Below are positions 6,447-14,403 of a stretch of 16,221 bases of DNA, one piece after another. The notes beneath the pieces were generated by a model. The model was not told where the DNA came from. It did no database searches and was given only the letters and a program-made list of their open reading frames with translations. Numbering within the stretch: position 1 is the stretch's first letter; the number at the start of each line of letters is the position of its first letter. A program made the position numbers and the translations under genes. The stretch is from Campylobacterales bacterium. Lineage in GTDB: Bacteria > Campylobacterota > Campylobacteria > Campylobacterales > Sulfurovaceae. The stretch lies in the NCBI GenBank assembly GCA_014763905.1, contig JACXUN010000006.1, positions 1 through 16,221 on the forward strand, in the 5' to 3' direction.

Positions 6447-6824
6447 ATGCAACCAATATATCAAAATAGTTTAATCAGAATTGAAGTTGAATCGTCTGAG
6501 ATTCCATGGCTCAAAGTTTTTACGCAAGAACCTTACAAAGAGTTCTCTGAAACACCTGCACTTGTCAAAATAGAAATTTGGAGAGTAATGGATATTATTG
6601 AAAAAGAGATGATCGCCTTTTTTAACCCAGATAAGATCAATCTTGCCAGTTTTGGGAACTATGTTCCGCATGTGCATTGGCATATTATGGCTCGTTTTCG
6701 TCATGACAGCTATTTCCCTGAACCAATGTGGGGAGTCAAACAGCGTAAGGGAACCTATAAATTGGATGGGTTTGATACCTTTATTACCCATCTTCAAGCA
6801 CATTTGGAAGTCAAAAATGGATAG
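6447..6824 (+). CDS. HIT-family nucleotide hydrolase/transferase
   Basis: This 125-residue cytosolic protein carries the histidine triad HVHWHIM (His75, His77, His79; family pattern HxHxHxx), with the catalytic His expected at 77 on a nucleotidylated intermediate. It is preceded by the conserved NYVPHVH turn and followed by an aromatic-rich SYFPEPMWG segment. HIT proteins hydrolyse or transfer nucleoside monophosphates from dinucleotides or phosphoramidates such as Ap4A or AMP-lysine; the specific substrate is not evident. GGGGA is a strong ribosome binding site just upstream. The last 8 bases overlap the ATG of the SIR2 gene (ATGGATAG), so the two were translationally coupled, consistent with a shared role in nucleotide, NAD or acyl-lysine chemistry. 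Confidence 0.85.
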   Translation: MQPIYQNSLIRIEVESSEIPWLKVFTQEPYKEFSETPALVKIEIWRVMDIIEKEMIAFFNPDKINLASFGNYVPHVHWHIMARFRHDSYFPEPMWGVKQRKGTYKLDGFDTFITHLQAHLEVKNG

Positions 6825-7444
6825 TAAAGCAATTGAATTGGCGAGAGAGGCGATTCAAAAAGCTGATGCGATCTATATCACTGCCGGAGCCGGGATGGGA
6901 GTTGATAGCGGTTTACCTGATTTCCGAGGTGATGAGGGGTTTTGGAAAGCCTATCCGGTTATTGCTCACTTAGGCATCCGTTTTGTCGAGATGGCAAATC
7001 CAAAATGGTTTGAAACCGATCCGCATCTTGCTTGGGCATTTTACGGACACCGTCTTCATCTCTATCGTCAAACGATTCCACACGAAGGCTTTGCGATGCT
7101 CAAAGAGCTGGTAGGAGATAAGAAGGATTACTTTATCTTCACCTCCAATGTCGATGGACAGTTTCAAAAAGCCGGATTTGATGAGGATAAGATTTATGAG
7201 TGTCACGGCAGCATTCATCATATGCAGTGTACCCGATGCTCTGCCTATCTACAGTGCCGAAGGGGTAACAGTAGAGATTGATATGGAGGCGTTTAGAGCG
7301 GTTGATCTGCCACTTTGTTCTCACTGTGGTGCGGTAGCGAGACCCAATATCTTGATGTTTATTGATTGGAGATGGGACAGCAGTCGAAGCGACGCACAAA
7401 AGCGACGGCTTGATGCGTTCAAAGCTGATATTGATGAGAATTGA
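6817..7444 (+). pseudogene. SIR2-family NAD-dependent deacylase, frameshifted and truncated
   Basis: The first frame gives 142 residues of clear sirtuin sequence: the NAD-binding AGAGMGVDSGLPDFRG (23-38), TSNVD (109-113), the catalytic His130 in ECHGSIHH, and the first zinc pair Cys138/Cys141. Homology then moves to the next frame at about 7243, by a 1-base insertion or 2-base loss. It continues IYSAEGVTVEID, the second zinc pair CSHC and ARPNILMF-DW until a TGA at 7442-7444. Unshifted, the first frame ends at 7281. The restored product is about 208 residues, and the C-terminal NAD-fold strand and helix region (usually GAGxAIPTVR and INPRE-like motifs) is missing. The conserved Gly in LMFGDW is Ile here. 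Two separate lesions make a pseudogene more likely than a sequencing error. It was translationally coupled to the HIT gene. Confidence 0.8.
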
Positions 7445-7499
7445 ATTTTTTTGACTAGATGTTCCATTTTATTGTCCTTTTAATTAAAATGAAACTTAC

Positions 7500-7535
7500 T
7501 ATAACATAATATATATGTTATAATGATATTTTTTT
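7500..7535 (+). terminator. AT-rich hairpin and T run between convergent genes
   Basis: A perfect 9-bp inverted repeat, TATAACATA (7500-7508) and TATGTTATA (7514-7522) with a 5-base spacer, is followed on the plus strand by eight T residues (about 7528-7535). It sits between the end of the SIR2 pseudogene (7444) and the end of the minus-strand small ORF (7542), where convergent terminators are expected. The stem has a single G-C pair, so it would be weak as a terminator. An operator or a chance AT-rich dyad are alternatives. The rest of 7445-7541 holds another palindrome, TTTTAATTAAAA (7478-7489), and no gene. Confidence 0.3.
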
Positions 7536-7541
7536 TAAAAA

Positions 7542-7691
7542 TCATTTGAATAAAAAATCAATAATTTTTTGAAAAAGGGAGGGTTCTTGGTGAGGTTTTT
7601 CGACTTTCTGCGGTACAGATTCTTCTTCAGCTAGCTTAGCGATATAAGCCTTGGCTGCTTTGAGTTTATGAGCTTCAAACTCAATCTGCAT
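7542..7691 (-). CDS. 49-residue hypothetical protein overlapping the OmpA-like gene
   Basis: A small ORF begins at an ATG (7691) inside the last codons of the MotB/OmpA-like gene, overlapping it by 11 bases. AAAGGA sits 8 bases upstream of that ATG, which is why this start is preferred over longer upstream frames that would lie fully inside the larger gene. The product begins MQIEFEAHKLKAAKAYIAKL, is charged and likely helical in its first half, has a Pro/Glu/Lys linker, and ends in an amphipathic FQKIIDFLFK segment that could touch a membrane. It has no recognisable domain. The overlap suggests translational coupling to the motor genes. Confidence 0.55.
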   Translation of the reverse strand: MQIEFEAHKLKAAKAYIAKLAEEESVPQKVEKPHQEPSLFQKIIDFLFK

Positions 7692-8838
7692 CGAGAATCC
7701 TTTCAATTTCGTACATCGCGTCCTCGTTTTTGAGTCGGAATTTAATCTCGATTCGTCGGCTGGCATCTTTGTCTTCTATCCCGTTTTTGTCGATAGCATC
7801 GAGATAGGAGCGACCACTGGCGACCAATTTATCTTTAATATTATGGCGTTGGATATAGTCTAGTGCCAAGAGATAGTTCATCACCGCATAAGCACGCTTC
7901 TGTGATAGCTCTAAGTTGTAGAGATAACCGCCGTCACTGTCGGTATGTCCTTCGATAATGATTTGATCAAGATGATCATAGATATTTTGATTGTTGATCA
8001 GCGTCTGGACGTAATTGATAAAAGTCGATTTGAGTTCCCCTTTGGCACTCTCTTTGAGAATATCAGAGCCTTTATCAAAAAGAATATTGGACGAAAGCCG
8101 CAGTGAACCGCTCTCTCGGTCGATATTGATCTTTTTTCCTAAAGCTTTTTTGAGTTCAGCAATCACCTTGAGTTTGATACCGGTGAGTGATTTGATCTGA
8201 GATTTCTGTTTTTGCAGCTTCATAAGCAGTTTATCGTATTGTGTCTGCTTTTGATCAACGGCTTGGAGGAGCTGTACCAGTTTCTCTTCATTGAGTTTAA
8301 GCCGCTCTTTTTTCTCTGTCAACTGATTAGAGAGGAGGATGACTTCACTCTCATGTTTACGCAGTTCGACTTGCTGTTTGAGATTAGTTTGGTTCTGTTC
8401 ATCGAGAAGATTTTGCAGCAAAATAATATGTTCAGAGTACTCATCTATCTGGGTATTGTTGGCTAAAAGCAGTTGATTGAGTTTTTCGATCTCATTACTT
8501 TTGAGTTTGAGACTATCTTGCGTCAAAGTCAGTGTTTGATTGGTCTTGGCAAGCTCTTTACTCCGTTTGGCTAAAAGATTACGCAGTTTAGTAATCTCTT
8601 CATCTTTGATATCGATACTGGTTGACTGTTCTTGCAATGCTTCTTGCTGAGCTTGGAGGGTTTGGGTTTGAAGTTCTAACGCTTGCTCCTTCTCTTTGAG
8701 TGAACTTTTGAGAAAGGTCGATTTAACGATAATAGCACCGATCAATAAGATAAAAACAAAAAGTAGCCCTGCCATTAAGTCGGCATAAGAGATCCAGAAG
8801 TTGGATCGATCTTCCTGGTTTCGATGCTTGTGAAACAT
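7681..8838 (-). CDS. MotB/ZorB-like stator protein with long coiled coil and OmpA domain
   Basis: This 385-residue protein has an N-terminal transmembrane helix FWISYADLMAGLLFVFILLIG (14-34). Its Asp20 sits where MotB, ZorB and similar stator subunits carry the ion-binding Asp. A Gln/Leu/Glu/Lys-rich heptad region (about 42-220) predicts a coiled coil of some 180 residues that could bridge the periplasm. An OmpA-like peptidoglycan-binding domain follows (about 245-368), with IEGHTDSDG (Asp300), LELSQKRA and DASRRIEI. The protein would anchor a proton-driven stator to the cell wall. The ATG is 5 bases after the stop of the MotA/ExbB-like gene, without a clear ribosome binding site of its own, implying translational coupling. 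The long coiled coil is atypical of flagellar MotB. Confidence 0.87.
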   Translation of the reverse strand: MFHKHRNQEDRSNFWISYADLMAGLLFVFILLIGAIIVKSTFLKSSLKEKEQALELQTQTLQAQQEALQEQSTSIDIKDEEITKLRNLLAKRSKELAKTNQTLTLTQDSLKLKSNEIEKLNQLLLANNTQIDEYSEHIILLQNLLDEQNQTNLKQQVELRKHESEVILLSNQLTEKKERLKLNEEKLVQLLQAVDQKQTQYDKLLMKLQKQKSQIKSLTGIKLKVIAELKKALGKKINIDRESGSLRLSSNILFDKGSDILKESAKGELKSTFINYVQTLINNQNIYDHLDQIIIEGHTDSDGGYLYNLELSQKRAYAVMNYLLALDYIQRHNIKDKLVASGRSYLDAIDKNGIEDKDASRRIEIKFRLKNEDAMYEIERILDAD

Positions 8839-8843
8839 TGCGG

Positions 8844-9968
8844 TTACACTAATCTGTTAGAGATTTGGTTGTGATAGCGGGTGATGGTCTCTTGCAAGGT
8901 ACGATTTTGCTCACTGATGCTGGTGGCAAAGTTCCCCAGTTTGACAATGATATCTCCCAGCTCATCATCAATCTTATGGAAGGTAAGGTTGAGTGATTGT
9001 TCCAAAGTGGCATCAAAATGCTGTAGGGAGGTACTGAGTTTTTCAGAAGCAAGATTGAATTTTTGGATATTTTTCTCGATATTGGCGGTCGCATCAACGG
9101 CACTTTGGGATTGGTGAATCTGGGCAATGGTCTCTTTAAGATCGGTTGAGACCATCTTCATGTGATTGGTGACAGTCGTAAAATTTTTATTGGTCTCATT
9201 AATGATTTTTTGGAAGTTTTCCAGATGTTTTTCATTGAGCGTCTGGATAAACTCTAGGTTAAAGGTCTCTTTGAGTCCCTGAATCAACCGCTGATCTCGC
9301 ATCTGATGCTGCATATGCTCATGTTTTTTCAGCTCACTGGCACTCCAGATAAACTCTTTGTAAGTGTTTTCGAGATTATGTACATCGGCATCGGCTTTAG
9401 AGAGTCCCCGCTTTTCAAAATAGTTCCAGAGAATAGAGAGGAAAATACCGTAAATAGAGGCGTAAAATGCTGTACCGATACCGCTTAAGAGCAGTGAAAT
9501 CTCATTATCAAGGGCATCGGTGTTTTGGCTGCTAAAATCAGGCATAGAGATGGCGATAGCAGTAAAAGTTCCCAATATACCGAACATCGGGAAAAACGAG
9601 GGAGCAATTGACGCAAAATTATCGTTTCTAAATCCCTTATAGTATTCGTTGAAGTAGCTTTCGATATGAATCGTTGATTTGGTTTTCTCTCCGATAGTCA
9701 GTGCATGACTCTGAATGCTCTTCTGAATCGACTCTTGCAGGTGCTTATGATTCTGACGCATTTGACAAATAACATAATTGGCATTGTGCTGAATAAAGAG
9801 CAGATAGATCAAGTAGATTAATCCGATAATGACAACCGAATAGGCATCTACTTTAAGAGAGATAATATGAAGATATCCTAAAATAATGGTGGCAAAAAAT
9901 AGGGTAGGAAGCAGAGCAATGACGATAAAGTTAATAAAGCAGAAGCCCTTGGTTGTGCTGTTTGACAT
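8844..9968 (-). CDS. MotA/TolQ/ExbB-like proton channel protein, ZorA-like
   Basis: This 374-residue inner-membrane protein has predicted helices at about 10-31, 43-62, 122-142 and 160-182. The last two include the channel core PMFGILGTFTAIAISM (127-142) and LLLSGIGTAFYASIYGIFLSIL (159-180), typical of the MotA/TolQ/ExbB family. GILGTF and GTAFYASIYG are the segments that recall ZorA-type motors. Residues 190-374 form a long cytoplasmic helical tail with Gln/Asn/Thr-rich heptads (IEKNIQKFNLASEKLSTSL), probably a coiled coil. With the downstream MotB/OmpA-like partner it should form an ion-driven 5:2 stator complex, as known for the family. It starts 54 bases after mreC with GAGAG upstream of the ATG, so it is probably in the same transcript or has a local promoter. 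Confidence 0.86.
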   Translation of the reverse strand: MSNSTTKGFCFINFIVIALLPTLFFATIILGYLHIISLKVDAYSVVIIGLIYLIYLLFIQHNANYVICQMRQNHKHLQESIQKSIQSHALTIGEKTKSTIHIESYFNEYYKGFRNDNFASIAPSFFPMFGILGTFTAIAISMPDFSSQNTDALDNEISLLLSGIGTAFYASIYGIFLSILWNYFEKRGLSKADADVHNLENTYKEFIWSASELKKHEHMQHQMRDQRLIQGLKETFNLEFIQTLNEKHLENFQKIINETNKNFTTVTNHMKMVSTDLKETIAQIHQSQSAVDATANIEKNIQKFNLASEKLSTSLQHFDATLEQSLNLTFHKIDDELGDIIVKLGNFATSISEQNRTLQETITRYHNQISNRLV

Positions 9969-10022
9969 ATTTCTCTCTTGAAATTTTTTGGTACATAGTA
10001 GCTAAAAAGAGTTAATAAACTA

Positions 10023-10862
10023 TTAATGTTGCGGCTTGACTACCGACTGATTGGTCTCATTGTTCTCATTTGATTGAGGTTGAGGGTTATTGTAAATGGT
10101 TACTGGTACTTTTTTAACCAGATAGAAATAGTTGGGATGCAAAATATCGGCATAGGTGGTAATAATAGCCGTTTTATAGGTACTACGAGTCAATATTTTG
10201 GTAACGGTTCCTACTGGGATATCTGCCAAAAATATATTGTCGAGTCCACTGGTTACGACTTTATCACCGACGGAAATTTGGGACCATTTGGGAATGAAGT
10301 TAATCTCCATTGTGGTCTCATCAATTCCTTTGGCGATTCCCGGCATCTTCTGTTGACCGATAAAAGTTGAAAATTGACATTTCTCATTGGAGAGGAGAAC
10401 CCCCTCTAATATCCCGTCTTTTTTGATGGCGATACCAGCTGCCACATTTTTTTGAATCAGACCGTAAATCTTATCTTCTACAACCTGATCACTATCGGTT
10501 AGATAGAGGCTGGAAAAATCATTGAGCTTTTTATAAGAGATGGTTTGAAGCCGTAAAATATTATCACTGTTTTCAAACTTTTCATACTTAAATCGTCCAT
10601 ACTGTTCGATCTGATCAATGGTCATTTTTTGCTGGTAGAGATATTTTCTAAGGAGTAGATTCTCCCCTTTGAGTTCATCTATGGTTTCGGCTTGTTGGAT
10701 GTGCCTATCGTAATTACTCTCTAATTGGTTCACAAGATTTTGATAGGCACTCTTGATAGGAAGAGTGAGTTGTGCGAAACTTTCCTGAAATCGCTCCTCT
10801 TTTTTAAAAAGAAGAAGAGCGGCTATAAAGAGTGTGATAGTTAAAACGAATCGCTTAGTCAT
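10023..10862 (-). CDS. mreC: Rod shape-determining protein MreC
   Basis: This 279-residue bitopic inner-membrane protein organises the elongasome together with MreB and, in other bacteria, PBP2, RodA and MreD. An N-terminal transmembrane helix (about 4-20, RFVLTITLFIAALLLF) is followed by a coiled coil (about 40-85) for dimerisation. The periplasmic beta-barrel region contains the family signature DKVVTSGLDNIFLADIPVGTV (200-220) and ends in a Gln/Asn-rich tail (260-279). The ATG at 10862 is chosen because it gives the expected membrane helix and overlaps the mreB stop by 8 bases (ATGACTAA). The frame extends 20 codons further upstream, but only inside mreB. No mreD follows; a motor-protein pair takes the next place. 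Confidence 0.92.
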   Translation of the reverse strand: MTKRFVLTITLFIAALLLFKKEERFQESFAQLTLPIKSAYQNLVNQLESNYDRHIQQAETIDELKGENLLLRKYLYQQKMTIDQIEQYGRFKYEKFENSDNILRLQTISYKKLNDFSSLYLTDSDQVVEDKIYGLIQKNVAAGIAIKKDGILEGVLLSNEKCQFSTFIGQQKMPGIAKGIDETTMEINFIPKWSQISVGDKVVTSGLDNIFLADIPVGTVTKILTRSTYKTAIITTYADILHPNYFYLVKKVPVTIYNNPQPQSNENNETNQSVVKPQH

Positions 10863-11889
10863 CGTAGGTGGTGTGCTGGAGCAGATCGATCTCTTCAAGA
10901 GCTTTACCGGTACCCCGGGCAACAGCTAGTAGAGGCTCTTCTGATACATAAACCGGGAGTTTAACGATATTGGAGAGATATTTATCCAATCCACGGATCA
11001 GACCTCCACCGCCGGTGAGAACGATACCGTTTTCAACAATGTCGCCCGCTAAATCAGGCGGTGTCTCTTCGAGTACAAGTTTCAATGCCTCTCCGATCTC
11101 TTTGATTGGGATTTTCATTGCTTCTCTCATATGCTCAGAGTTGACCTCTACGGAGGTTAACAGACCGGTTACCTGATCTCTTCCTTTGACGTTTATGGTC
11201 AGCTCTTCTTCCAGTTGAACTGCGGTTCCGATTTGAATTTTCATATCTTCTGCGACACGGTCACCGATAAGCAGGTTGAAGTTTTTCTTCATATAATCGA
11301 TAATGGATTTATCTAACATGTCACCGGCAACACGGATTGATTTACTTTGAACCAACCCACCCAATGAAGTGACACCGATTTCAGTTGTTCCTCCACCGAT
11401 ATCGACAACAAGGTTTCCGTTTGGTTCTTTGACGGGGATACCGGCACCGATTGCCGCTGCCATCGGTTCTTCGATTAGATACACTTCTCTTGCTCCGGCA
11501 CTCATTGCCGACTCTTTAACCGCTTTTCGTTCAACCTGCGTTAAGCCGTACGGTACACAGATAATAACTCTTGGAGAGAAGAGACCTTTCCGGTTGTGTA
11601 CCTTTTCGATAAAGTATCGGATCATCATTTCTGTGACGTTAAAATCAGCGATAACCCCGTCCCGCATTGGTCGAATCGCTTTAATATTACCCGGTGTTTT
11701 TCCAACCATATCTTTAGCCTCTTGTCCGACAGCCAAGATATCTTCTCTCCCGTGTTTATCATACTGTATCGCGACAACCGATGGTTCGTTGATACAGATC
11801 CCTTTTCCTTTAACTAAAACAAGTGTGTTTGCCGTTCCTAAATCTATGGCTAAGTCATTAGAAAACATACCTAAAAATTTTTTTAACAT
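10855..11889 (-). CDS. mreB: Rod shape-determining actin homologue MreB
   Basis: This 344-residue cytoplasmic ATPase polymerises into membrane-bound filaments that guide lateral cell-wall synthesis. The actin-fold motifs are intact: phosphate-1 DLGTANT (16-22), connect-1 near EPMAAAIGAG (141-150), phosphate-2 DIGGGTTEIGV (163-173) and the adenosine motif LTGGGGLIRG (291-300). The N-terminus MLKKFLGMFSND is amphipathic and could insert in the membrane. Length is normal. It starts 8 bases downstream of the clpX stop with GGATC before the ATG, and its end overlaps the mreC start. A rod- or spiral-shaped cell is implied. Confidence 0.97.
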   Translation of the reverse strand: MLKKFLGMFSNDLAIDLGTANTLVLVKGKGICINEPSVVAIQYDKHGREDILAVGQEAKDMVGKTPGNIKAIRPMRDGVIADFNVTEMMIRYFIEKVHNRKGLFSPRVIICVPYGLTQVERKAVKESAMSAGAREVYLIEEPMAAAIGAGIPVKEPNGNLVVDIGGGTTEIGVTSLGGLVQSKSIRVAGDMLDKSIIDYMKKNFNLLIGDRVAEDMKIQIGTAVQLEEELTINVKGRDQVTGLLTSVEVNSEHMREAMKIPIKEIGEALKLVLEETPPDLAGDIVENGIVLTGGGGLIRGLDKYLSNIVKLPVYVSEEPLLAVARGTGKALEEIDLLQHTTYDD

Positions 11890-11897
11890 AGTGATCC

Positions 11898-13112
11898 TTA
11901 TGCAGATTTTGAATTTTTTATATAAATTGGTTTTAATCCGTTCTCAATGACATCATCGGTAACGATAATCTCATAACCCTCTAAATCAGGCAGCTCGTAC
12001 ATAATATCGATTAGTGCCTCTTCCATAATACTTCTCAATCCTCTTGCCCCGGTCTTTCTATTGATGGCTTTTTGGGCGATAGCACGTAAAGCATTGTCCT
12101 CAAAAGTTAAAACGGCGTTGTCAATCTCAAAAAGTTTTTGATACTGTTTCACAATAGAGTTTTTCGGTTCGACCAAGATACGAACCATATCCTCCAGTGT
12201 AATTTTATTGAGGGTTGCCGTGACATGCAATCGTCCAATCAATTCCGGAATAATACCAAATTGAACTAAATCATCGGACTCAATCAGATGCATCACATCA
12301 TCATCGGTCTGTTTACTTCGTTTTGCTTGTCCAAAACCGAGTTGGTTGGCACCCAAACGTCTTCGGATAATCTCTTCAATCCCATCAAACGCTCCCCCGC
12401 AGATAAAGAGGATATTGGAGGTATCAATTTGTAAAAAATCTTGATTTGGATGTTTTCGTCCCCCTTTTGGTGGGATGTTCACCACAGAACCTTCAATAAT
12501 CTTAAGCAGTGCCTGCTGTACACCTTCGCCGGAGACATCTCGGGTAATTGATCGGTTCTCTCCCATTCGGGCGATCTTATCCATCTCATCGATAAAGATA
12601 ATTCCGCGTTCCGCCTTTTCGATATCACCATCGGCAGCTTGAAGGAGTTTGGTAAGAATATTTTCAACATCTTCTCCGACATAACCCGCTTCTGTTAAGT
12701 TGGTCGCATCACTGATTGCAATCGGTACATCTAAAAATTTGGCAATGGTTTGAGCCAAAAGGGTTTTACCCGATCCGGTTGGACCAATCAATAAAATATT
12801 GGATTTGTCAATAGAGGTATCTTGGTCATGTTCCCGTTTAAAGATACGTTTATAGTGATTGTAAACGGCAACAGCGAGGGTCTTTTTGGCACTCTCTTGA
12901 CCGATAACATATTCGTTTAATATCTTATGAATCTCTTTTGGGATCAGCAGGGTTTGGGATTCGGGATGATAGTGTGAACTCTCTGCTTCTCCGAAAAGAA
13001 TTTTGTAGGCTGAGGTAACACAGTTGGAACAGATATAGACGTGATTTCCTGCTATAAAAGGGTTTTCTTCTCGTTCTGTAGTACCGCAAAAGCTACATAT
13101 TTTTCTAGCCAT
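11898..13112 (-). CDS. clpX: ATP-dependent Clp protease ATP-binding subunit ClpX
   Basis: This 404-residue AAA+ unfoldase feeds proteins to ClpP. It has the N-terminal zinc-binding domain (Cys6, Cys9, Cys28, Cys31), Walker A GPTGSGKT (110-117), pore-1 GYVG (143-146), Walker [10 protein letters not shown] (171-179), the RKH loop (219-221) and sensor-2 [13 protein letters not shown] (355-367). The loop that docks on ClpP reads LGFG (258-261), where E. coli has IGF. The ATG at 13112 is chosen because it begins directly at [10 protein letters not shown] longer frame adds ten residues but lies inside lpxA. The start overlaps the lpxA stop by 8 bases (ATGGCTAG), with AAGGA upstream. No housekeeping clpP is adjacent; the ClpP-like protein at 329-1078 is too divergent to assume partnership. 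Confidence 0.96.
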   Translation of the reverse strand: MARKICSFCGTTEREENPFIAGNHVYICSNCVTSAYKILFGEAESSHYHPESQTLLIPKEIHKILNEYVIGQESAKKTLAVAVYNHYKRIFKREHDQDTSIDKSNILLIGPTGSGKTLLAQTIAKFLDVPIAISDATNLTEAGYVGEDVENILTKLLQAADGDIEKAERGIIFIDEMDKIARMGENRSITRDVSGEGVQQALLKIIEGSVVNIPPKGGRKHPNQDFLQIDTSNILFICGGAFDGIEEIIRRRLGANQLGFGQAKRSKQTDDDVMHLIESDDLVQFGIIPELIGRLHVTATLNKITLEDMVRILVEPKNSIVKQYQKLFEIDNAVLTFEDNALRAIAQKAINRKTGARGLRSIMEEALIDIMYELPDLEGYEIIVTDDVIENGLKPIYIKNSKSA

Positions 13113-13896
13113 TAATATTTTTCCTTGTGAATGGAATACCACGTTTGGAGTTACTGATAAAGGTTACAAGTTTTTTAACACTCTTGCTGGTGGATTCTTC
13201 TAAAAGTTTCTGTACACTCTCTTGAAGCGGATTGCCGCTCTCAAATAGTACACGGTAAGCGTTTTTAAGAGCATCAATATCTTCTCGATCGATATGTCGT
13301 CTCAGACCGGTAAGATTGAGTCCTCTAATGGTTGCTCGATTCCCCTCTGCTAAACAATACGGAGGGATATCTTGACTCAAAGCCGAAGCTCCAGCGATCA
13401 TTGCAAAGTCACCGATATGAACAAATTGGTGAACCGGTGTCAATCCGCCGATCACCACATGGTCACCCAACTCCACATGACCTGCTAAGGTGGCACCATT
13501 GGCAAGGATACAGTGATTACCTATTTTGACATCATGCCCTAGATGTACATATCCCATCAATAGATTATGATTTCCGATCTGCGTGATGCTACCTCCTCCT
13601 TGTGTTCCGGGATTCAATAGCGTAAATTCACGGATACGATTATGGTCACCAATAATTAGTTCTACCTCTTCTCCGGCATATTTGAGATCTTGGGGAATAG
13701 AGCCGATGACAGCATGAGAGAAGATATGATTGCCTTTTCCGATGGTCGTTTTGCCGTCAATGACGGCATGAGATTCGATGATGGTGTTATCACCGATTTT
13801 GGCTTGGGAAGAGATGGTTACAAATGGACCGATTGTAACATTCTCCCCGATGATTGCACCCTCTTCGATAACGGCGGTTGGGTGAATAGTTGACAT
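13105..13896 (-). CDS. lpxA: UDP-N-acetylglucosamine O-acyltransferase LpxA
   Basis: This 263-residue cytoplasmic trimeric enzyme transfers a 3-hydroxyacyl chain from acyl carrier protein to UDP-GlcNAc, the first step of lipid A synthesis. Left-handed beta-helix hexapeptide repeats run through most of the first 185 residues (for example [15 protein letters not shown], 14-28). The catalytic His121 is in HLGHDVKIG, matching His125 of E. coli Lpx[10 protein letters not shown] (150-158, His156) and the QDIPPY turn lead into the helical C-terminal domain (200-263). It begins 1 base after the fabZ stop and overlaps clpX by 8 bases. Pairing with fabZ is logical, since both use 3-hydroxyacyl-ACP and compete for that pool. 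Confidence 0.96.
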   Translation of the reverse strand: MSTIHPTAVIEEGAIIGENVTIGPFVTISSQAKIGDNTIIESHAVIDGKTTIGKGNHIFSHAVIGSIPQDLKYAGEEVELIIGDHNRIREFTLLNPGTQGGGSITQIGNHNLLMGYVHLGHDVKIGNHCILANGATLAGHVELGDHVVIGGLTPVHQFVHIGDFAMIAGASALSQDIPPYCLAEGNRATIRGLNLTGLRRHIDREDIDALKNAYRVLFESGNPLQESVQKLLEESTSKSVKKLVTFISNSKRGIPFTRKNING

Positions 13897-13897
13897 C

Positions 13898-14347
13898 TTA
13901 TTTATCCACGATCATGGCTTTGAGTTCTGCTTCTGCCACCAATTTATCATCGACATAGGCTTTGGCATCCAGCTGCCAGATATTGCCTCGATGCTTTAAA
14001 ACAGAGAGTTTGTAAACCAATTGATCCCCCGGTGTGACCGGTGTACGGAACTTAGCTTTATCGATACTCATAAAATAGACCACTTTCTCTTCTGCGGCTT
14101 TTTGCTCTGCTTCAGAAGAGCTTTCAAATGCCAGAACACCACCGGCTTGTGCCATACCTTCGATAATCATGACACCCGGATAGATTGGATGACCCGGGAA
14201 ATGTCCTTGAAAGACCGGTTCGGAGATTGAGACATTTTTGTATCCCTCAATATACTCTCCCTTTTCGATTTTGGTTACTCGGTCAAGAAGAAGAAATGGA
14301 TATCGGTGAGGTAGTATGTTTTGAATCTGAACAACGTCATAAATCAC
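13898..14347 (-). CDS. fabZ: 3-hydroxyacyl-ACP dehydratase FabZ
   Basis: This 149-residue hot-dog-fold enzyme dehydrates 3-hydroxyacyl-ACP to trans-2-enoyl-ACP in type II fatty-acid synthesis. The opening [14 protein letters not shown] (11-24) and the active site [22 protein letters not shown] (47-68), with catalytic His49 and Glu63, are intact. The start is GTG at 14347, with AAAGG nine bases before it; the nearest ATG (in TTTATGAC) is out of frame. A TAAAAT -10 lies about 30 bases upstream. It heads the fabZ-lpxA-clpX-mreB-mreC cluster. Confidence 0.96.
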   Translation of the reverse strand: MIYDVVQIQNILPHRYPFLLLDRVTKIEKGEYIEGYKNVSISEPVFQGHFPGHPIYPGVMIIEGMAQAGGVLAFESSSEAEQKAAEEKVVYFMSIDKAKFRTPVTPGDQLVYKLSVLKHRGNIWQLDAKAYVDDKLVAEAELKAMIVDK

Positions 14348-14375
14348 GAGTGATGCCTTTGAAAAAAATTTACGA

Positions 14376-14381
14376 ATTTTA
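14376..14381 (-). promoter_or_regulatory. Putative -10 box for the fabZ operon
   Basis: TAAAAT on the minus strand, within TTTAGATAAAATTCG and preceded by a periodic T-rich stretch (TTTTAGCTATATTTAG), lies about 30 bases before the fabZ GTG. It occupies the 56-base gap after queH, which suggests the cluster has its own promoter, with possible read-through from queH. Confidence 0.45.
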
Positions 14382-14403
14382 TCTAAATATAGCTAAAAGT
14401 CTA

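Noticed and set aside
6643..6816. Upstream extension of the SIR2 frame inside the HIT gene
   Set aside because: Sirtuin homology starts only after the ATG at 6817; the extension is just the HIT gene read in another frame.
7681..9968. Complete Zorya anti-phage system
   Set aside because: Only the ZorA/ZorB-like motor genes are present. Both sides are occupied by other genes (mreC, small ORF, SIR2 remnant), with no ZorC, ZorD or ZorE.
11369..11950. 193-codon plus-strand ORF opposite mreB
   Set aside because: Its composition is the mirror of conserved MreB codons (Pro, Thr and Ile rich) and it has no domain; it is a shadow of a strongly conserved gene.
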